From positions 2,046,001 to 2,110,000 of the forward strand of contig NZ_CP102826.1 in NCBI RefSeq assembly GCF_025643595.1: 64,000 nt of DNA. Reading direction: 5' to 3'. Both the position numbers and the translations under genes were made by a program. The notes under the pieces were generated by a model. The model made no database searches. It saw only the letters and a program-made list of their open reading frames with translations, and had not been told where the DNA came from. The stretch is from Saccharopolyspora rosea (GTDB taxonomy: Bacteria; Actinomycetota; Actinomycetes; Mycobacteriales; Pseudonocardiaceae). This document shows, piece after piece, positions 34,986 through 43,680 of this stretch. Each line of letters starts with the position of its first letter. Position 1 is the stretch's first letter.

Positions 34986-35951
34986 ATGACGTTGCAGAAA
35001 TCCGCACTGCTGAGTGCGTACCGGAAGATGTCGCGGATCCGGGCGTTCGAGGACCGGTTGCACGAGGAGAACGCCACCGGCGACATCCCGGGTTTCATCC
35101 ACCTGTATTCGGGCCAGGAAGCGATCGCGGTCGGTGTCTGCGAGAACCTCCGCGACACCGACCACATCGGTTCCACCCACCGCGGGCACGGTCACTGCAT
35201 CGCCAAGGGGTGCGACATCGACGGCATGATGGCCGAGATCTTCGGCAAGGACGATGGCCTCTGCCACGGCAAGGGCGGTTCGATGCACATCGCGGACCTG
35301 TCCGTCGGGATGCTCGGCGCCAACGCGATCGTCGGCGGCGCTCCTCCGCTGGCGATCGGTGCCGCGCTGAGCGCCAAGACGTTGGGCACCGGTGGGGTCG
35401 CCGCCTCCTTCACCGGCGACGGTGGATCCAACCAGGGCACGACGTTCGAAGCGATGAACATGGCGGTGGTGCTGAGCCTGCCGGTCGTGTTCGTGATCGA
35501 GAACAACGGGTACGGCGAGGCCACCGGAACCGACTACGCGGTCGGAGCACCGGACATCGGCGCGCGTGCGGCCGCGTTCGGCATGCCCGCGGTCACGGTG
35601 GACGGCACGGACTTCTTCGCCGTGCACGAGGCCGCGCACGAGGCGGTGCAACGGGCCCGGGCCGGTGGCGGGCCGACCACCATCGAGGCCAGGGCGAACC
35701 GCTTCTACGGCCACTTCGAGGGCGACGCCCAGCTCTACCGCACGCCCGAGCAGGTGGCGGAGCTGCGCCGCGAGCACGACCCGCTCCGGATCTTCCGCGC
35801 GAAGGTCGACCGCCGGAAGGTCACCGCGCGGGAACTGGACGAGATCGACGAGGAGTCGAGGACGTTGGTGGACGACGCCGTCGCCCGCGCGAGGGCCGCC
35901 GCGTACCCGCCGATCGAACACCTGGTGACCGACGTCTACGTGTCGTACTGA
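34986..35951 (+). CDS. acoA: Acetoin dehydrogenase E1 alpha subunit (TPP-dependent)
   Basis: 321 residues. MSRIRAFEDRLHEE, HLYSGQEAIAVGVCENL, STHRGHGHCIAKG and KDDGLCHGKGGSMHIADLSV are blocks of the acetoin E1 alpha family. The TPP motif is GDGGSNQGTTFEAMNMA ending in VIENNGYG. With AcoB it cleaves acetoin and passes the acetyl group to lipoyl E2. First gene of acoABC-lpd, preceded by a strong ribosome site. Confidence 0.95.
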   Translation: MTLQKSALLSAYRKMSRIRAFEDRLHEENATGDIPGFIHLYSGQEAIAVGVCENLRDTDHIGSTHRGHGHCIAKGCDIDGMMAEIFGKDDGLCHGKGGSMHIADLSVGMLGANAIVGGAPPLAIGAALSAKTLGTGGVAASFTGDGGSNQGTTFEAMNMAVVLSLPVVFVIENNGYGEATGTDYAVGAPDIGARAAAFGMPAVTVDGTDFFAVHEAAHEAVQRARAGGGPTTIEARANRFYGHFEGDAQLYRTPEQVAELRREHDPLRIFRAKVDRRKVTARELDEIDEESRTLVDDAVARARAAAYPPIEHLVTDVYVSY

Positions 35952-35963
35952 GGGAAGGCAGCG

Positions 35964-36995
35964 ATGACCACCTCGAAGAAGACGTACCGCGAAGCGGTCA
36001 GGGAAGCCCTGGCCCAGGAGATGCGGCGGGACGCGTCGGTCGTGCAGATCGGCGAGGACCTCCGCGGCGGGCATGCCGGGACGAACCCGGATCTCGACAG
36101 CAAGAAGATCGAGGCGTTCGGCGGCGTCCTGGGCGTCACCAAGGGCCTGTGGGGCGAGTTCGGTTCGGAGCGGGTGATCGACACGCCGATCACCGAGTCC
36201 GCGATCATCGGAATGGCCGCCGGAGCGGCGCTGACCGGACTGCGCCCGGTCGCCGAGTTGATGTTCATGGACTTCTTCGGTGTGTGCTACGACGCGCTGT
36301 ACAACCAGGCGGCGAAGTTCCGGTACATGTTCGGCGGCAAGGCGCGCACGCCGATGGTGGTGCGCGGGATGATCGGCGCGGGTTTCTCCGCCGCCGCGCA
36401 GCACTCCCAGTCGCCGTACCACGTGTTCGCCTCCGTACCGGGACTCAAGGTCGTCGCGCCGTCGAACGCGCACGACGCCAAGGGTCTGCTCATCCAGGCG
36501 ATCCGGGAGGACGACCCGGTGGTGTTCTGCGAGCACAAGACGCTGTACGACACCAAGGCGGAAGTGCCGGACGAGCCGTACGCGATCCCGTTCGGGGTGG
36601 CCAACTACACGCGTCAGGGCACCGACGTGACGGTGGTGGCGCTGTCGGCGATGGTCAACGCGGCCAATGACGTCGCCGACAAGCTCGCCGGTGAGGGGAT
36701 CTCGGTGGAGGTCGTGGACCCGCGCACGGTATCTCCCCTCGACGAGGAGGGGATCCTGGAGTCGGTGGCCGCGACCGGCCGCTTGGTGATCGTGGACGAG
36801 TCCGCGGCGCGCTGCGGTTTCGGGCACGACGTGGCCGCGCTCGTGGCCACCAAGGCGCTCGACGCCCTGCGGGCTCCGATCGAGATCGTGACTCCGCCGC
36901 ACACCCCGGTACCGTTCTCACCCGCTCTGGAGAAGGCGTGGCTGCCCGACGCCACCCGGATCGAGACGGCGATCCGCAAGTTGGTGAACGCCTGA
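35964..36995 (+). CDS. acoB: Acetoin dehydrogenase E1 beta subunit
   Basis: 343 residues of the transketolase-like E1 beta family. YREAVREALAQEMRRDASVV, IGEDLRGGHAG, FGSERVIDTPITESAIIGMA and MFGGKARTPMVVRGMIGAG are conserved. The C-terminal domain has VEVVDPRTVSPLDEEGILES. It pairs with AcoA and follows it by 12 bases with GGGAAGG as ribosome site. Confidence 0.95.
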   Translation: MTTSKKTYREAVREALAQEMRRDASVVQIGEDLRGGHAGTNPDLDSKKIEAFGGVLGVTKGLWGEFGSERVIDTPITESAIIGMAAGAALTGLRPVAELMFMDFFGVCYDALYNQAAKFRYMFGGKARTPMVVRGMIGAGFSAAAQHSQSPYHVFASVPGLKVVAPSNAHDAKGLLIQAIREDDPVVFCEHKTLYDTKAEVPDEPYAIPFGVANYTRQGTDVTVVALSAMVNAANDVADKLAGEGISVEVVDPRTVSPLDEEGILESVAATGRLVIVDESAARCGFGHDVAALVATKALDALRAPIEIVTPPHTPVPFSPALEKAWLPDATRIETAIRKLVNA

Positions 36996-36997
36996 TC

Positions 36998-38512
36998 ATG
37001 AGCGAGATCAACCTCATCGAAGTGCCGAAGTGGGGCCTGTCCATGGAGGAGGGCACCGTCACGCGATGGCTGGTCGCGGAAGGGGACCGGTTCCGCCGGG
37101 GCGAGCCGATCTGCGAGGTCGAGACCAGCAAGATCACCAACGAGATGGAGGCCCCGTTCGACGGCGTGCTGCGGCGCGTCGTCGCGAAAGCGGGCGAGAC
37201 GCTTCCGGTCGGCGCTGTGCTGGCGGTGTCGGCGGACGGCGACGTCCCCGACGCCGACATCGACGAGCTGCTGGCGAAGCGCGGGGCGGCATCGCCCGAA
37301 CCGCGCGAGGAAGCGGCCGAGGCCGAGCCGCCGATTCCGGCCGGTGCCCCGGAAACGGCCGAGGCACCGGCGGCGCCGCGGGTGGGACGCGAGGCGTCGA
37401 CCGTGGTCCCGGATGCCCTGCGCGGGACGACGGAGGAGGACGTCTTCGCGACACCGCGCGCACTGCGATTCGCCACCGAGCACGGCGTGGATCTGGCGAA
37501 GGTGCCCGGCAGCGGTCGTTCGGGACGCGTTTCGCTGGAGGACGTCCGCGAGGCCATCCGCGAGGCGGGGGGCTCCGTGGCGGCACCGCCGCGGGAACCG
37601 GCGCGGACACCGCGGTCCACCGTGGACGATCGCGGCGTCGCCGCCACCCCGGTGGCTCGGCGCCTCGCCGCGGAGCTCGGGCTCAACCTGCACGACTGCC
37701 GCGCGACGGGTTCGCGGGGCCGGGTGTGCGTGGCCGACGTCCGCGAAGCCGAGCGGAGGTTCCGCGCCGCGGTGGAACCCGAGGCGCCGAACGGCTCCGA
37801 GGCCGGGCACGAGGAAGCGCCGGCGCCGTTCGAGACGATCCCGCTCACCTCGATGCGGCGGGCGATCGGGCAGCGCTTGCAGGCGTCCAAGCGGAACTCG
37901 CCGCACTTCCGGCTGTCGGTGGACCTGGAGATCGACCGGATGCTGGCGCTGCGGTCGGAGATCAACGCCACCGCGCCCGCGGTCAAGTTGTCGGTCAACG
38001 ACTTCATCGTCAAAGCGTGCGCGTCGGCGCTGCGCGAGGTTCCGGAGGTCAACGTCCAGTTCGACGAGGAGTCCCAGTCCGTGTTGCGGTGCGAGCACGC
38101 GGACGTGGCGGTGGCGGTCGCGCTGCCGTCCGGGTTGATCACCCCGATCGTCCGAGCCGCCGACCGCAGGGGGCTGGCCGAGATCTCCGCGTCGGTGCAC
38201 TCGCTGGTCACCAAGGCCAAGGCGGGCACGCTGCGGCCGGAGGAGTTCCAGGGCGGCACGTTCACGGTGTCCAACCTCGGCATGTACGGGGTGCGCGAGT
38301 TCGACGCGATCATCAATCCGCCGCAGGCCGCGATCCTCGCGGTGGGGGCGGGCGAACAACGGGCGGTCGTGGTGGACGGGCAGCTCGTGGTGCGCACGCT
38401 GGTGACCGCGACGCTGTCCTGCGACCACCGGGTCGTCGACGGTGCGTTGGGCGCGACGTTCCTCCAGGCGCTCAAGCGGTTCGTCGAGGCGCCGACGCGG
38501 CTGCTGGTCTGA
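36998..38512 (+). CDS. acoC: Acetoin dehydrogenase E2, dihydrolipoamide acetyltransferase with two subunit-binding domains
   Basis: 504 residues. An N-terminal lipoyl domain (about 1-80; lipoyl Lys in ICEVETSKITNEMEAPFDG) is followed by an Ala/Pro/Glu linker. Two separate E3/E1-binding domains come next: ATPRALRFATEHGVDLAKVP (about 148-185) and ATPVARRLAAELGLNLHDCR (about 210-250), each with G-SGR/G-RGRV. The catalytic domain starts at TSMRRAIGQRLQASKRNSPH and ends with SCDHRVVDGALGA (catalytic His). Most E2 chains have one binding domain. Starts two bases after the acoB stop. Confidence 0.93.
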   Translation: MSEINLIEVPKWGLSMEEGTVTRWLVAEGDRFRRGEPICEVETSKITNEMEAPFDGVLRRVVAKAGETLPVGAVLAVSADGDVPDADIDELLAKRGAASPEPREEAAEAEPPIPAGAPETAEAPAAPRVGREASTVVPDALRGTTEEDVFATPRALRFATEHGVDLAKVPGSGRSGRVSLEDVREAIREAGGSVAAPPREPARTPRSTVDDRGVAATPVARRLAAELGLNLHDCRATGSRGRVCVADVREAERRFRAAVEPEAPNGSEAGHEEAPAPFETIPLTSMRRAIGQRLQASKRNSPHFRLSVDLEIDRMLALRSEINATAPAVKLSVNDFIVKACASALREVPEVNVQFDEESQSVLRCEHADVAVAVALPSGLITPIVRAADRRGLAEISASVHSLVTKAKAGTLRPEEFQGGTFTVSNLGMYGVREFDAIINPPQAAILAVGAGEQRAVVVDGQLVVRTLVTATLSCDHRVVDGALGATFLQALKRFVEAPTRLLV

Positions 38513-38521
38513 GGAGGGATG

Positions 38522-39934
38522 ATGAGCCAGAACTACGACGTCCTCGTCATCGGCGGCGGTCCGGGCGGCTACGTCGCGGCGATCCGGGCCGCGCAGCTGG
38601 GGCTGCGGACAGCCGTCGTCGAACGCGACCGGCTGGGCGGGATCTGCCTGAACTGGGGCTGCATCCCGACGAAGGCCCTGCTGCACGGGGCCGAGGTCGC
38701 CCACACCCTGGCCAACCTGGAGCCGCTGGGATTCAGCGCGTCCGCAGTGGACTTCGACATGGCGCGTCTGGTGGAGTACAGCCGTTCGGTCTCGCAACGC
38801 CTGTCCGGCGGTGTCGAGCACCTGATGCGCAAGAACGGCATCGATGTCCTGATCGGCAGCGCTCGTCTGGTGGACAAGGGCGTGGTCCGCGTCGTCGTCG
38901 AGAGCGAGGACGGCCTGCGGGCCGAGACCGAGCACCGCGCGGACCACGTCATCCTGGCGACCGGGGCCCGGCCGCGCCCGGTGGCGGGGATCGAGCCCGA
39001 CGGGAAACGGATCTGGACCTACTTCGAGGCGCTCGTGCCGCCGGAGTTGCCGAAGTCGTTGCTGGTGGTCGGTTCCGGTGCGATCGGGGTCGAATTCGCC
39101 AGCCTGTACCGGGACCTGGGCAGCGAGGTCACCTTGGTGGAGGCAGCGCCGCGAATCATGCCCGCCGAGGACGTCGATGTCTGCGACCACGTGCGCCGCG
39201 CGTTCACCAGGCGCGGTATCCGCGTTCACACGGGCGCCTCCGTCGCAGCCGTGGTGGCGACCGACGACGCCGTGACGGCGGAGATCACGTTGCCCGGCGG
39301 GTCGGCCGAGCACGTCTCGGCCGACCGGGTGCTGGTCGCGGCGGGCGTCCAGGGCAACGTGGCGGACCTCGGCCTGGACGACGTCGGGGTCGAGGTCGAC
39401 GGCGGCTTCGTCCGCACCGACCAGTGGTGCCGCACCACCGCATTCGGCGTCTACGCGATCGGGGACGTCGCCGGCGGGCCGTGCTTGGCGCACAAGGCCG
39501 GCCACGAAGCCGTGCTGTGCGTCGAGAAGCTCGCCGGACTCGGCGGGGTGCAGCCGCTGGACCGCGCCTACGTCCCCGCCTGCACCTACGCGAGGCCGCA
39601 GGTGGCGCGGCTCGGCCTGACCGAGGAGCAGGCGCGCGCCGGCGGGCGACCGGTCCGGGTCGGCAGGTTCGACCTGCGGGCCTCGGGCAAGGCGCTCACC
39701 CTCGGAGCCGCCGCCGGGTTCGTGAAAACGATCTTCGACGAGTCCACCGGCGAACTGCTCGGCGCCCACATGGTCGGCCCGGAGGTGACCGAACAGATCC
39801 AGGGCTTCGGCATCGCCCGCGCGCTGGAAGCCACCGGCGAAGACCTCGCCGGGGTCGTGTTCGCGCATCCGACGCTGTCCGAGGCGATGCACGAGTCGGT
39901 GCTCGCGGCGCTGGGCAGACCGCTCAACGCCTGA
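38522..39934 (+). CDS. lpdA: Dihydrolipoamide dehydrogenase (E3)
   Basis: 470 residues. YDVLVIGGGPGGYVAAIRAA is the FAD fold; GGICLNWGCIPTKALLHGAE holds the redox-active disulfide Cys pair; SLLVVGSGAIGVEFASLYRD is the NAD fold; the C-terminal VVFAHPTLSEAMHE gives the catalytic His-Glu. It reoxidises the lipoyl arm of AcoC. ATG 38522 is preferred over the adjacent 38519 because of AGGAGG spacing. Last gene of the acetoin operon. Confidence 0.95.
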   Translation: MSQNYDVLVIGGGPGGYVAAIRAAQLGLRTAVVERDRLGGICLNWGCIPTKALLHGAEVAHTLANLEPLGFSASAVDFDMARLVEYSRSVSQRLSGGVEHLMRKNGIDVLIGSARLVDKGVVRVVVESEDGLRAETEHRADHVILATGARPRPVAGIEPDGKRIWTYFEALVPPELPKSLLVVGSGAIGVEFASLYRDLGSEVTLVEAAPRIMPAEDVDVCDHVRRAFTRRGIRVHTGASVAAVVATDDAVTAEITLPGGSAEHVSADRVLVAAGVQGNVADLGLDDVGVEVDGGFVRTDQWCRTTAFGVYAIGDVAGGPCLAHKAGHEAVLCVEKLAGLGGVQPLDRAYVPACTYARPQVARLGLTEEQARAGGRPVRVGRFDLRASGKALTLGAAAGFVKTIFDESTGELLGAHMVGPEVTEQIQGFGIARALEATGEDLAGVVFAHPTLSEAMHESVLAALGRPLNA

Positions 39935-40068
39935 CGAGGAGGGGGTGCGGCCCCCGCGACCGGGCCGCACACCCGTCGCACGGTCAGGCACCGCGTCGCC
40001 GGCGGGAGCTGTTGCGGCGCGGTCCTGGGATCGGAGCCGCGAAACACATCGCCGGTCCTGGCCGCTGG

Positions 40069-40938
40069 TCAGCCTTCGTCCGACTGGAACCAGCGCGGGC
40101 TGTTGCCCTGGTCCGCGCAGTCGGTCGAACAGGCCAGTTCACGTTGCGCATCGAGCTGGGCCAGGCGGGCGGTGAGCGCCTTCGTGATGTGCGAATAGCT
40201 GTCGCTGCCCAGAGCGAGGCGCAGCGGGGCGGGATCCTGATCCACGCTGGCGATCATGGCGTCGACCATCTTGCCCTGGTCGCCTGGCGAGAGGATCGAC
40301 TTGTCGTCGACGATGTGGTTGATCCTGCGGGAAGGTGAGATGTCGTAGGCGGGGATGCGCGGCCCGACGATCGCGCTTCGGTTGCGGAAGCCGGTGCTCG
40401 CGCTGCCGGGCTCGACGATCGTGCATCCGATCCCGAACACGGCCACCTCCTGCGCGACGGTCTCCATGAAGCCTTCGATGCCCCACTTCGTCGCGTGGTA
40501 GAGCGAGCTGCCGGGGATCGCCACCTGGCCTCCCAGGCTGGAGATCTGGAGGATGCGGCCGCCGCCTTGCGCGCGCATGTGAGGAAGGGCCGCTCGGACG
40601 AGCTGGATCGATCCGAGCAGGTTGGTATCGATCTGGTGCCGGACCTGTGCGTCGGTCACCTCCTCGGCGGCGCCCAGCAGCCCGTAGCCGGCGTTGCTGA
40701 CCACCACGTCGATGCGGTCCATGGCGGCCCAGGCAGCGTCGACCGTCGGCCTGATCGCGTCGGTGTGCGTCAGGTCGAGGGAGGCGAGCCACAACCGATC
40801 GCCGAACTGCGCCTTCAGGTCATCGGCCGCCGAGAGGTCGCGGAGCGTGCCGGCGACGCGATCGCCCGCCGCGAGCAGCTTTTCCGCCATCACGCGACCG
40901 AAGCCGGTGCTGATGCCGGTGATGAACCAGGTCCTCAT
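40069..40938 (-). CDS. Short-chain dehydrogenase/reductase
   Basis: 289 residues. TWFITGISTGFGRVMAEKLL (TGxxxGFG), DVVVSNAGYGLLGAAEEV (NAG), ILQISSLGGQVAIPGSSLYH and ATKWGIEGF (Tyr-x-x-x-Lys) are classical SDR motifs. The GFG variant and overall length fit the 17-beta-HSD-like oxidoreductases. Its start overlaps the stop of the amidohydrolase gene (ATGA), so both are coupled and share the operator at 42217. Confidence 0.92.
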   Translation of the reverse strand: MRTWFITGISTGFGRVMAEKLLAAGDRVAGTLRDLSAADDLKAQFGDRLWLASLDLTHTDAIRPTVDAAWAAMDRIDVVVSNAGYGLLGAAEEVTDAQVRHQIDTNLLGSIQLVRAALPHMRAQGGGRILQISSLGGQVAIPGSSLYHATKWGIEGFMETVAQEVAVFGIGCTIVEPGSASTGFRNRSAIVGPRIPAYDISPSRRINHIVDDKSILSPGDQGKMVDAMIASVDQDPAPLRLALGSDSYSHITKALTARLAQLDAQRELACSTDCADQGNSPRWFQSDEG

Positions 40939-42194
40939 TGGTGAATTCCCCCTTGCGGCGACGAAGTGTCGACGACGATCTCGCCGTTCAGGATCGTCAT
41001 GCTCAGTTCGCGGAGGTTGCTGATGTCCTGGGTGGGATCGGCGGTCAGCACGATCAGGTCGGCGCGCTTGCCGGGCGCCACCGTGCCGAGATCGGGGCGG
41101 ACGCACTGCCGCGCCGCGCTGCTGGTGCCTGCGATGAGCGACTGGACGGGCGTCATCCCCGCTGCGACCATCAGCTCGGCCTCTTCCAACGTGTTCGCCC
41201 CGAACAGGCCCCGGCCGCTGAAGGTGTCGCTGCCCAGGGCGATGTTCACGCCGGCATCGGCGACCTTCTTGACGTTGCCTCGGGTGTCCGGATGGATCTC
41301 GTCGTGAATCCAGAGCGTCGGTGTGTAGGTGATGTCGCGTTCGAGCATCAGGTCGATCAGCGAGTGATCGGTGATCGGTTCGACCGTGACGCCATGCTCC
41401 AGGCCGTCTGCGCCGGCCTCGATCGCTTCGCGTGCCGCGACCTGCTGGGTCGTGTGAACGGTCACCCGCAGCCCTCGCTCGTGCCCGGTTTCGATGCCCG
41501 CCCGAAGAAGATCGCGGGGGAGCCGCTCCAGCTCGACGGCAACCGGAAAAGCGGCGTTCCGCCAGACGTACTGCGGTGAGCCGGGGCACGCGCACGCGCC
41601 TTCGGAGAGGAGTTTGATCGCGTCCACCTTCTGGTCGGCCAGCGCATGCACCACATCACGCATCTGCTGCACGCTGTCGATCTCGGCGGTGAATCGTGCG
41701 CGTGCCCAAGGGTTGTCGCCGAAGATCGTGGCCGCGGGGTGCCCGTCGCGTCCGGTGATGCCGCAGCCGGTCGCCAACAGCCGCGGACCCCGCAGGGCGC
41801 CCGCAGCGATCTCGGCGCGCGTCCGCAGTATTCCCCCGGTCGGATCGCCCACCGACTTGATGGTGGTGATCCCGTGCTGCAGGAACAAGTCGAGCCGTCC
41901 GGGGAGTTCGTTGTCCTCGAACGCTTGCACCGATTCCTGATCGGACACCGCGCGGACGTCGTAGAAGTGCAGGTGCGTGTCGATCAGTCCCGGCATCACC
42001 CAGCCTTCGGCCGCGTCGACCTCCCTGCTGCCCCTCAGCGGTTCTGCCGAGACGGCGGCGATCTGTCCACCATGGACGGCGACGTCGTGGAGTCCGGCGC
42101 GCGCCTGGTGGCCGTCGAAGACGTGCGCACGGCGGATGACGAGGTCGTACGGTGCGGGATCGCGTGCTTCGGTCACCTCGGGTTCTTCGGCCAT
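40935..42194 (-). CDS. Metal-dependent amidohydrolase (imidazolonepropionase-like)
   Basis: 419 residues. GWVMPGLIDTHLHFYDVRAV carries the HxH metal ligands, DAIKLLSEGAC supplies the bridging-Lys position, VTVHTTQQVAAREAIEAGAD the next His, GLEHGVTVEPI another, and ALGSDTFSGRGLFG the Asp. PGKRADLIVLTADPTQDISN is the usual C-terminal strand. These define the amidohydrolase superfamily; the substrate is unknown. ATG 42194 has AGGAG eight bases upstream. First gene of the operon with the SDR. Confidence 0.9.
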   Translation of the reverse strand: MAEEPEVTEARDPAPYDLVIRRAHVFDGHQARAGLHDVAVHGGQIAAVSAEPLRGSREVDAAEGWVMPGLIDTHLHFYDVRAVSDQESVQAFEDNELPGRLDLFLQHGITTIKSVGDPTGGILRTRAEIAAGALRGPRLLATGCGITGRDGHPAATIFGDNPWARARFTAEIDSVQQMRDVVHALADQKVDAIKLLSEGACACPGSPQYVWRNAAFPVAVELERLPRDLLRAGIETGHERGLRVTVHTTQQVAAREAIEAGADGLEHGVTVEPITDHSLIDLMLERDITYTPTLWIHDEIHPDTRGNVKKVADAGVNIALGSDTFSGRGLFGANTLEEAELMVAAGMTPVQSLIAGTSSAARQCVRPDLGTVAPGKRADLIVLTADPTQDISNLRELSMTILNGEIVVDTSSPQGGIHQ

Positions 42195-42216
42195 CGCTCT
42201 CACTCCTGAGGTAGAT

Positions 42217-42239
42217 ACTGCAACTGTCGCGGTTGCAGT
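42217..42239. promoter_or_regulatory. Rrf2-type operator, copy 1, before the amidohydrolase
   Basis: ACTGCAAC-N7-GTTGCAGT, perfect 8-bp arms, 23 bases upstream of the amidohydrolase ATG. The same pattern recurs upstream of the Rrf2 gene. Confidence 0.8.
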
Positions 42240-42284
42240 TATGGGATGAAAAATGACGGAGGGCGGGCCTCCGTCATTGCTCGG

Positions 42285-42734
42285 TCAGCGCGAGTTCGCG
42301 CTTGAGGTCAGTACTTTTCGGAGCAGGTCGGCGATCGTCGTGCGGCCGAGCCGTTGTTCCAGGGCCCGTTCCGCGTCCCGGAACTCCACTTCGAGCAGGG
42401 CGGAGATGTTGCGTCCGACCTCGCACGCGTCGCTGGGGGGATGGGGGTGCCCGGACAGGATCCGCCCCTCCTCGACAGCGGCGTAGGCGTCGTAGAGCGT
42501 GATCTCCCGCGGGGCTCGGGCAAGGGACCAGCCGCCGCCGCGGCCCTCGGTGGACCACACCAGGTCGGCGTTGCGCAGGCTGCCGAGGATGCGCCGCACG
42601 AGCACCGGATTGCTCGCCAGGCTGTCCGCGATCTCCGCGGAGGTCAGACAGCGGTCGCCCCAGCGCGCCAACATGGTGAGCGCGTGAATCGCGACCGCAC
42701 TCCTGCTGCTGAGACCCACCCGTCTTCCCTTCAT
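42285..42734 (-). CDS. Rrf2-family transcriptional regulator
   Basis: 149 residues. SSRSAVAIHALTMLARWGDR, TSAEIADSLASNPVLVRRIL (HTH) and RNADLVWSTEGRGGGWSLAR (wing) are Rrf2 blocks. Only one Cys (SDACEVGRN) is present where Fe-S members have three, so it is probably not an iron-sulfur sensor but of the YwnA/CymR-like group. It lies upstream of, and in the same direction as, the amidohydrolase operon. Matching palindromes precede both. Confidence 0.9.
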   Translation of the reverse strand: MKGRRVGLSSRSAVAIHALTMLARWGDRCLTSAEIADSLASNPVLVRRILGSLRNADLVWSTEGRGGGWSLARAPREITLYDAYAAVEEGRILSGHPHPPSDACEVGRNISALLEVEFRDAERALEQRLGRTTIADLLRKVLTSSANSR

Positions 42735-42754
42735 GACCTGGGCGGCACCGATTA

Positions 42755-42777
42755 ACTGTAACGAACCTAGTTGCAGT
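42755..42777. promoter_or_regulatory. Rrf2-type operator, copy 2, before the regulator gene
   Basis: ACTGTAAC-N7-GTTGCAGT: the same 8-7-8 layout as 42217-42239 with a single arm mismatch. It lies 21 bases upstream of the Rrf2 start, predicting autorepression. Confidence 0.78.
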
Positions 42778-42886
42778 CGGATCGCCTGTCAATCCGGTGC
42801 CTGGGGTCCCTTCGCGATGTCGGGGTCTTGTCTCGGCGCGGGGGGTGTCGCGAGGGCGCCGCGGGCGGTCCGTGGGGAGGGGTTGC

Positions 42887-42938
42887 GTGGGGCGTGTTGT
42901 CGGGGCGCTCGGTCGATGGTGAGTCCATTGTGGATAGA
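42887..42938. repeat. Dispersed 45-bp repeat, second copy
   Basis: GTGTTGTCGGGGCGCTCGGT and GAGTCCATTGTGGAT match 22605-22652; a weaker relative is at 30275-30325 (ATCGGGGCGCTCTCGTCGAG). Each copy abuts a gene fragment, as expected for the ends of a decayed mobile element. No open reading frame is associated. Confidence 0.55.
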
Positions 42939-42944
42939 ACCGAC

Positions 42945-43302
42945 GTTCTACTTAGGACACGTTGCGGATCCGGCGCCACAAACGCCAGTCGCGGCACTGC
43001 GGCGCCGTCGATGCGCAAGTAGTCGGAGAGGTAGTAGACCAGGTAGGTGGTGAGCGTCGAGGCGCCCGTGGACAGCAGGAACACCACGAGGCAGGCCCAG
43101 CTGAAGTCCGGGTTGCGCTTCGGGCTGAAGGAGAACGTGCGCAGGAGTTCCCGGGCTCGGAAGGCGGGGCGATCGGTCGGGCTGAGCCGCCGGTCGCGGA
43201 GAACGAGCAACATGCACGCGGCGGTCACCGGAGCGAACGCGCCCGGGATCATGACCATCCAGAATGGGGACAGCTGGGCGTCGCCGAGCCGGGTCGTCAG
43301 GG
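42945..43302 (-). pseudogene. MFS transporter internal fragment
   Basis: The reverse strand reads QLSPFWMVMIPGAFAPVTAA, LLVLRDRRLSPTDRPAFRAR and KRNPDFSWACLVVFLLSTGA, then TYLVYYLSDYLRI. This matches the centre of sugar/melibiose-type MFS carriers (membrane segments 6-7 and the RNPDF-WA loop). Both ends are cut: the lower by the repeat at 42887-42938, the upper by a transposase-like relic. Confidence 0.7.
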
Positions 43303-43304
43303 GG

Positions 43305-43500
43305 CTTCCTCGACGGGCTCAAGCCGTCGACGAGCAAGTGGACGGCCATCCTCGCCGGCACGCTGCGGTCGAGGCGTTCCAGGAAAGCGCGCAGTGGCGC
43401 CGCGCTGCCCGGTGCCGTGTCGAGCGTGTTCGTGGCGCCTTCGAGAGCGCGAACGGCATCGCGGTGTGTGGGCGCCGGATCCCGGTGAGCGGCGACGATG
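43305..43500 (-). pseudogene. Possible IS630-type transposase fragment
   Basis: The reverse strand reads APLRAFLERLDRSVPARMAV, then HLLVDGLSPSRKPPDD, resembling the IS630 DDE segment (FL-LD--VPA-L-VHLI-DN-STHK). The catalytic Asp is present but the rest of the transposase is missing. Tentative. Confidence 0.4.
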
Positions 43501-43680
43501 GAATGTTGAGAATTCCTTGACGGCGATCTGATCCGCGCGGTCGAACCTGTAACCGTGCTCGCAGGGGCGGTCACGGCGGGTGACGGGCGGACGTGGCGCG
43601 GTTGCCGTGCACCACCGTGGGCGAGTTCCGCGAGCAGGAACGGGCTCCCGGAGCGAGCCGGGACGGTGGAGGGAGAGCGC

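Noticed and set aside
36614-39991. 1125-codon reverse-strand open frame across acoB, acoC and lpd
   Set aside because: Composition is a His/Arg/Gly-rich shadow; the forward-strand acetoin genes explain the region fully.
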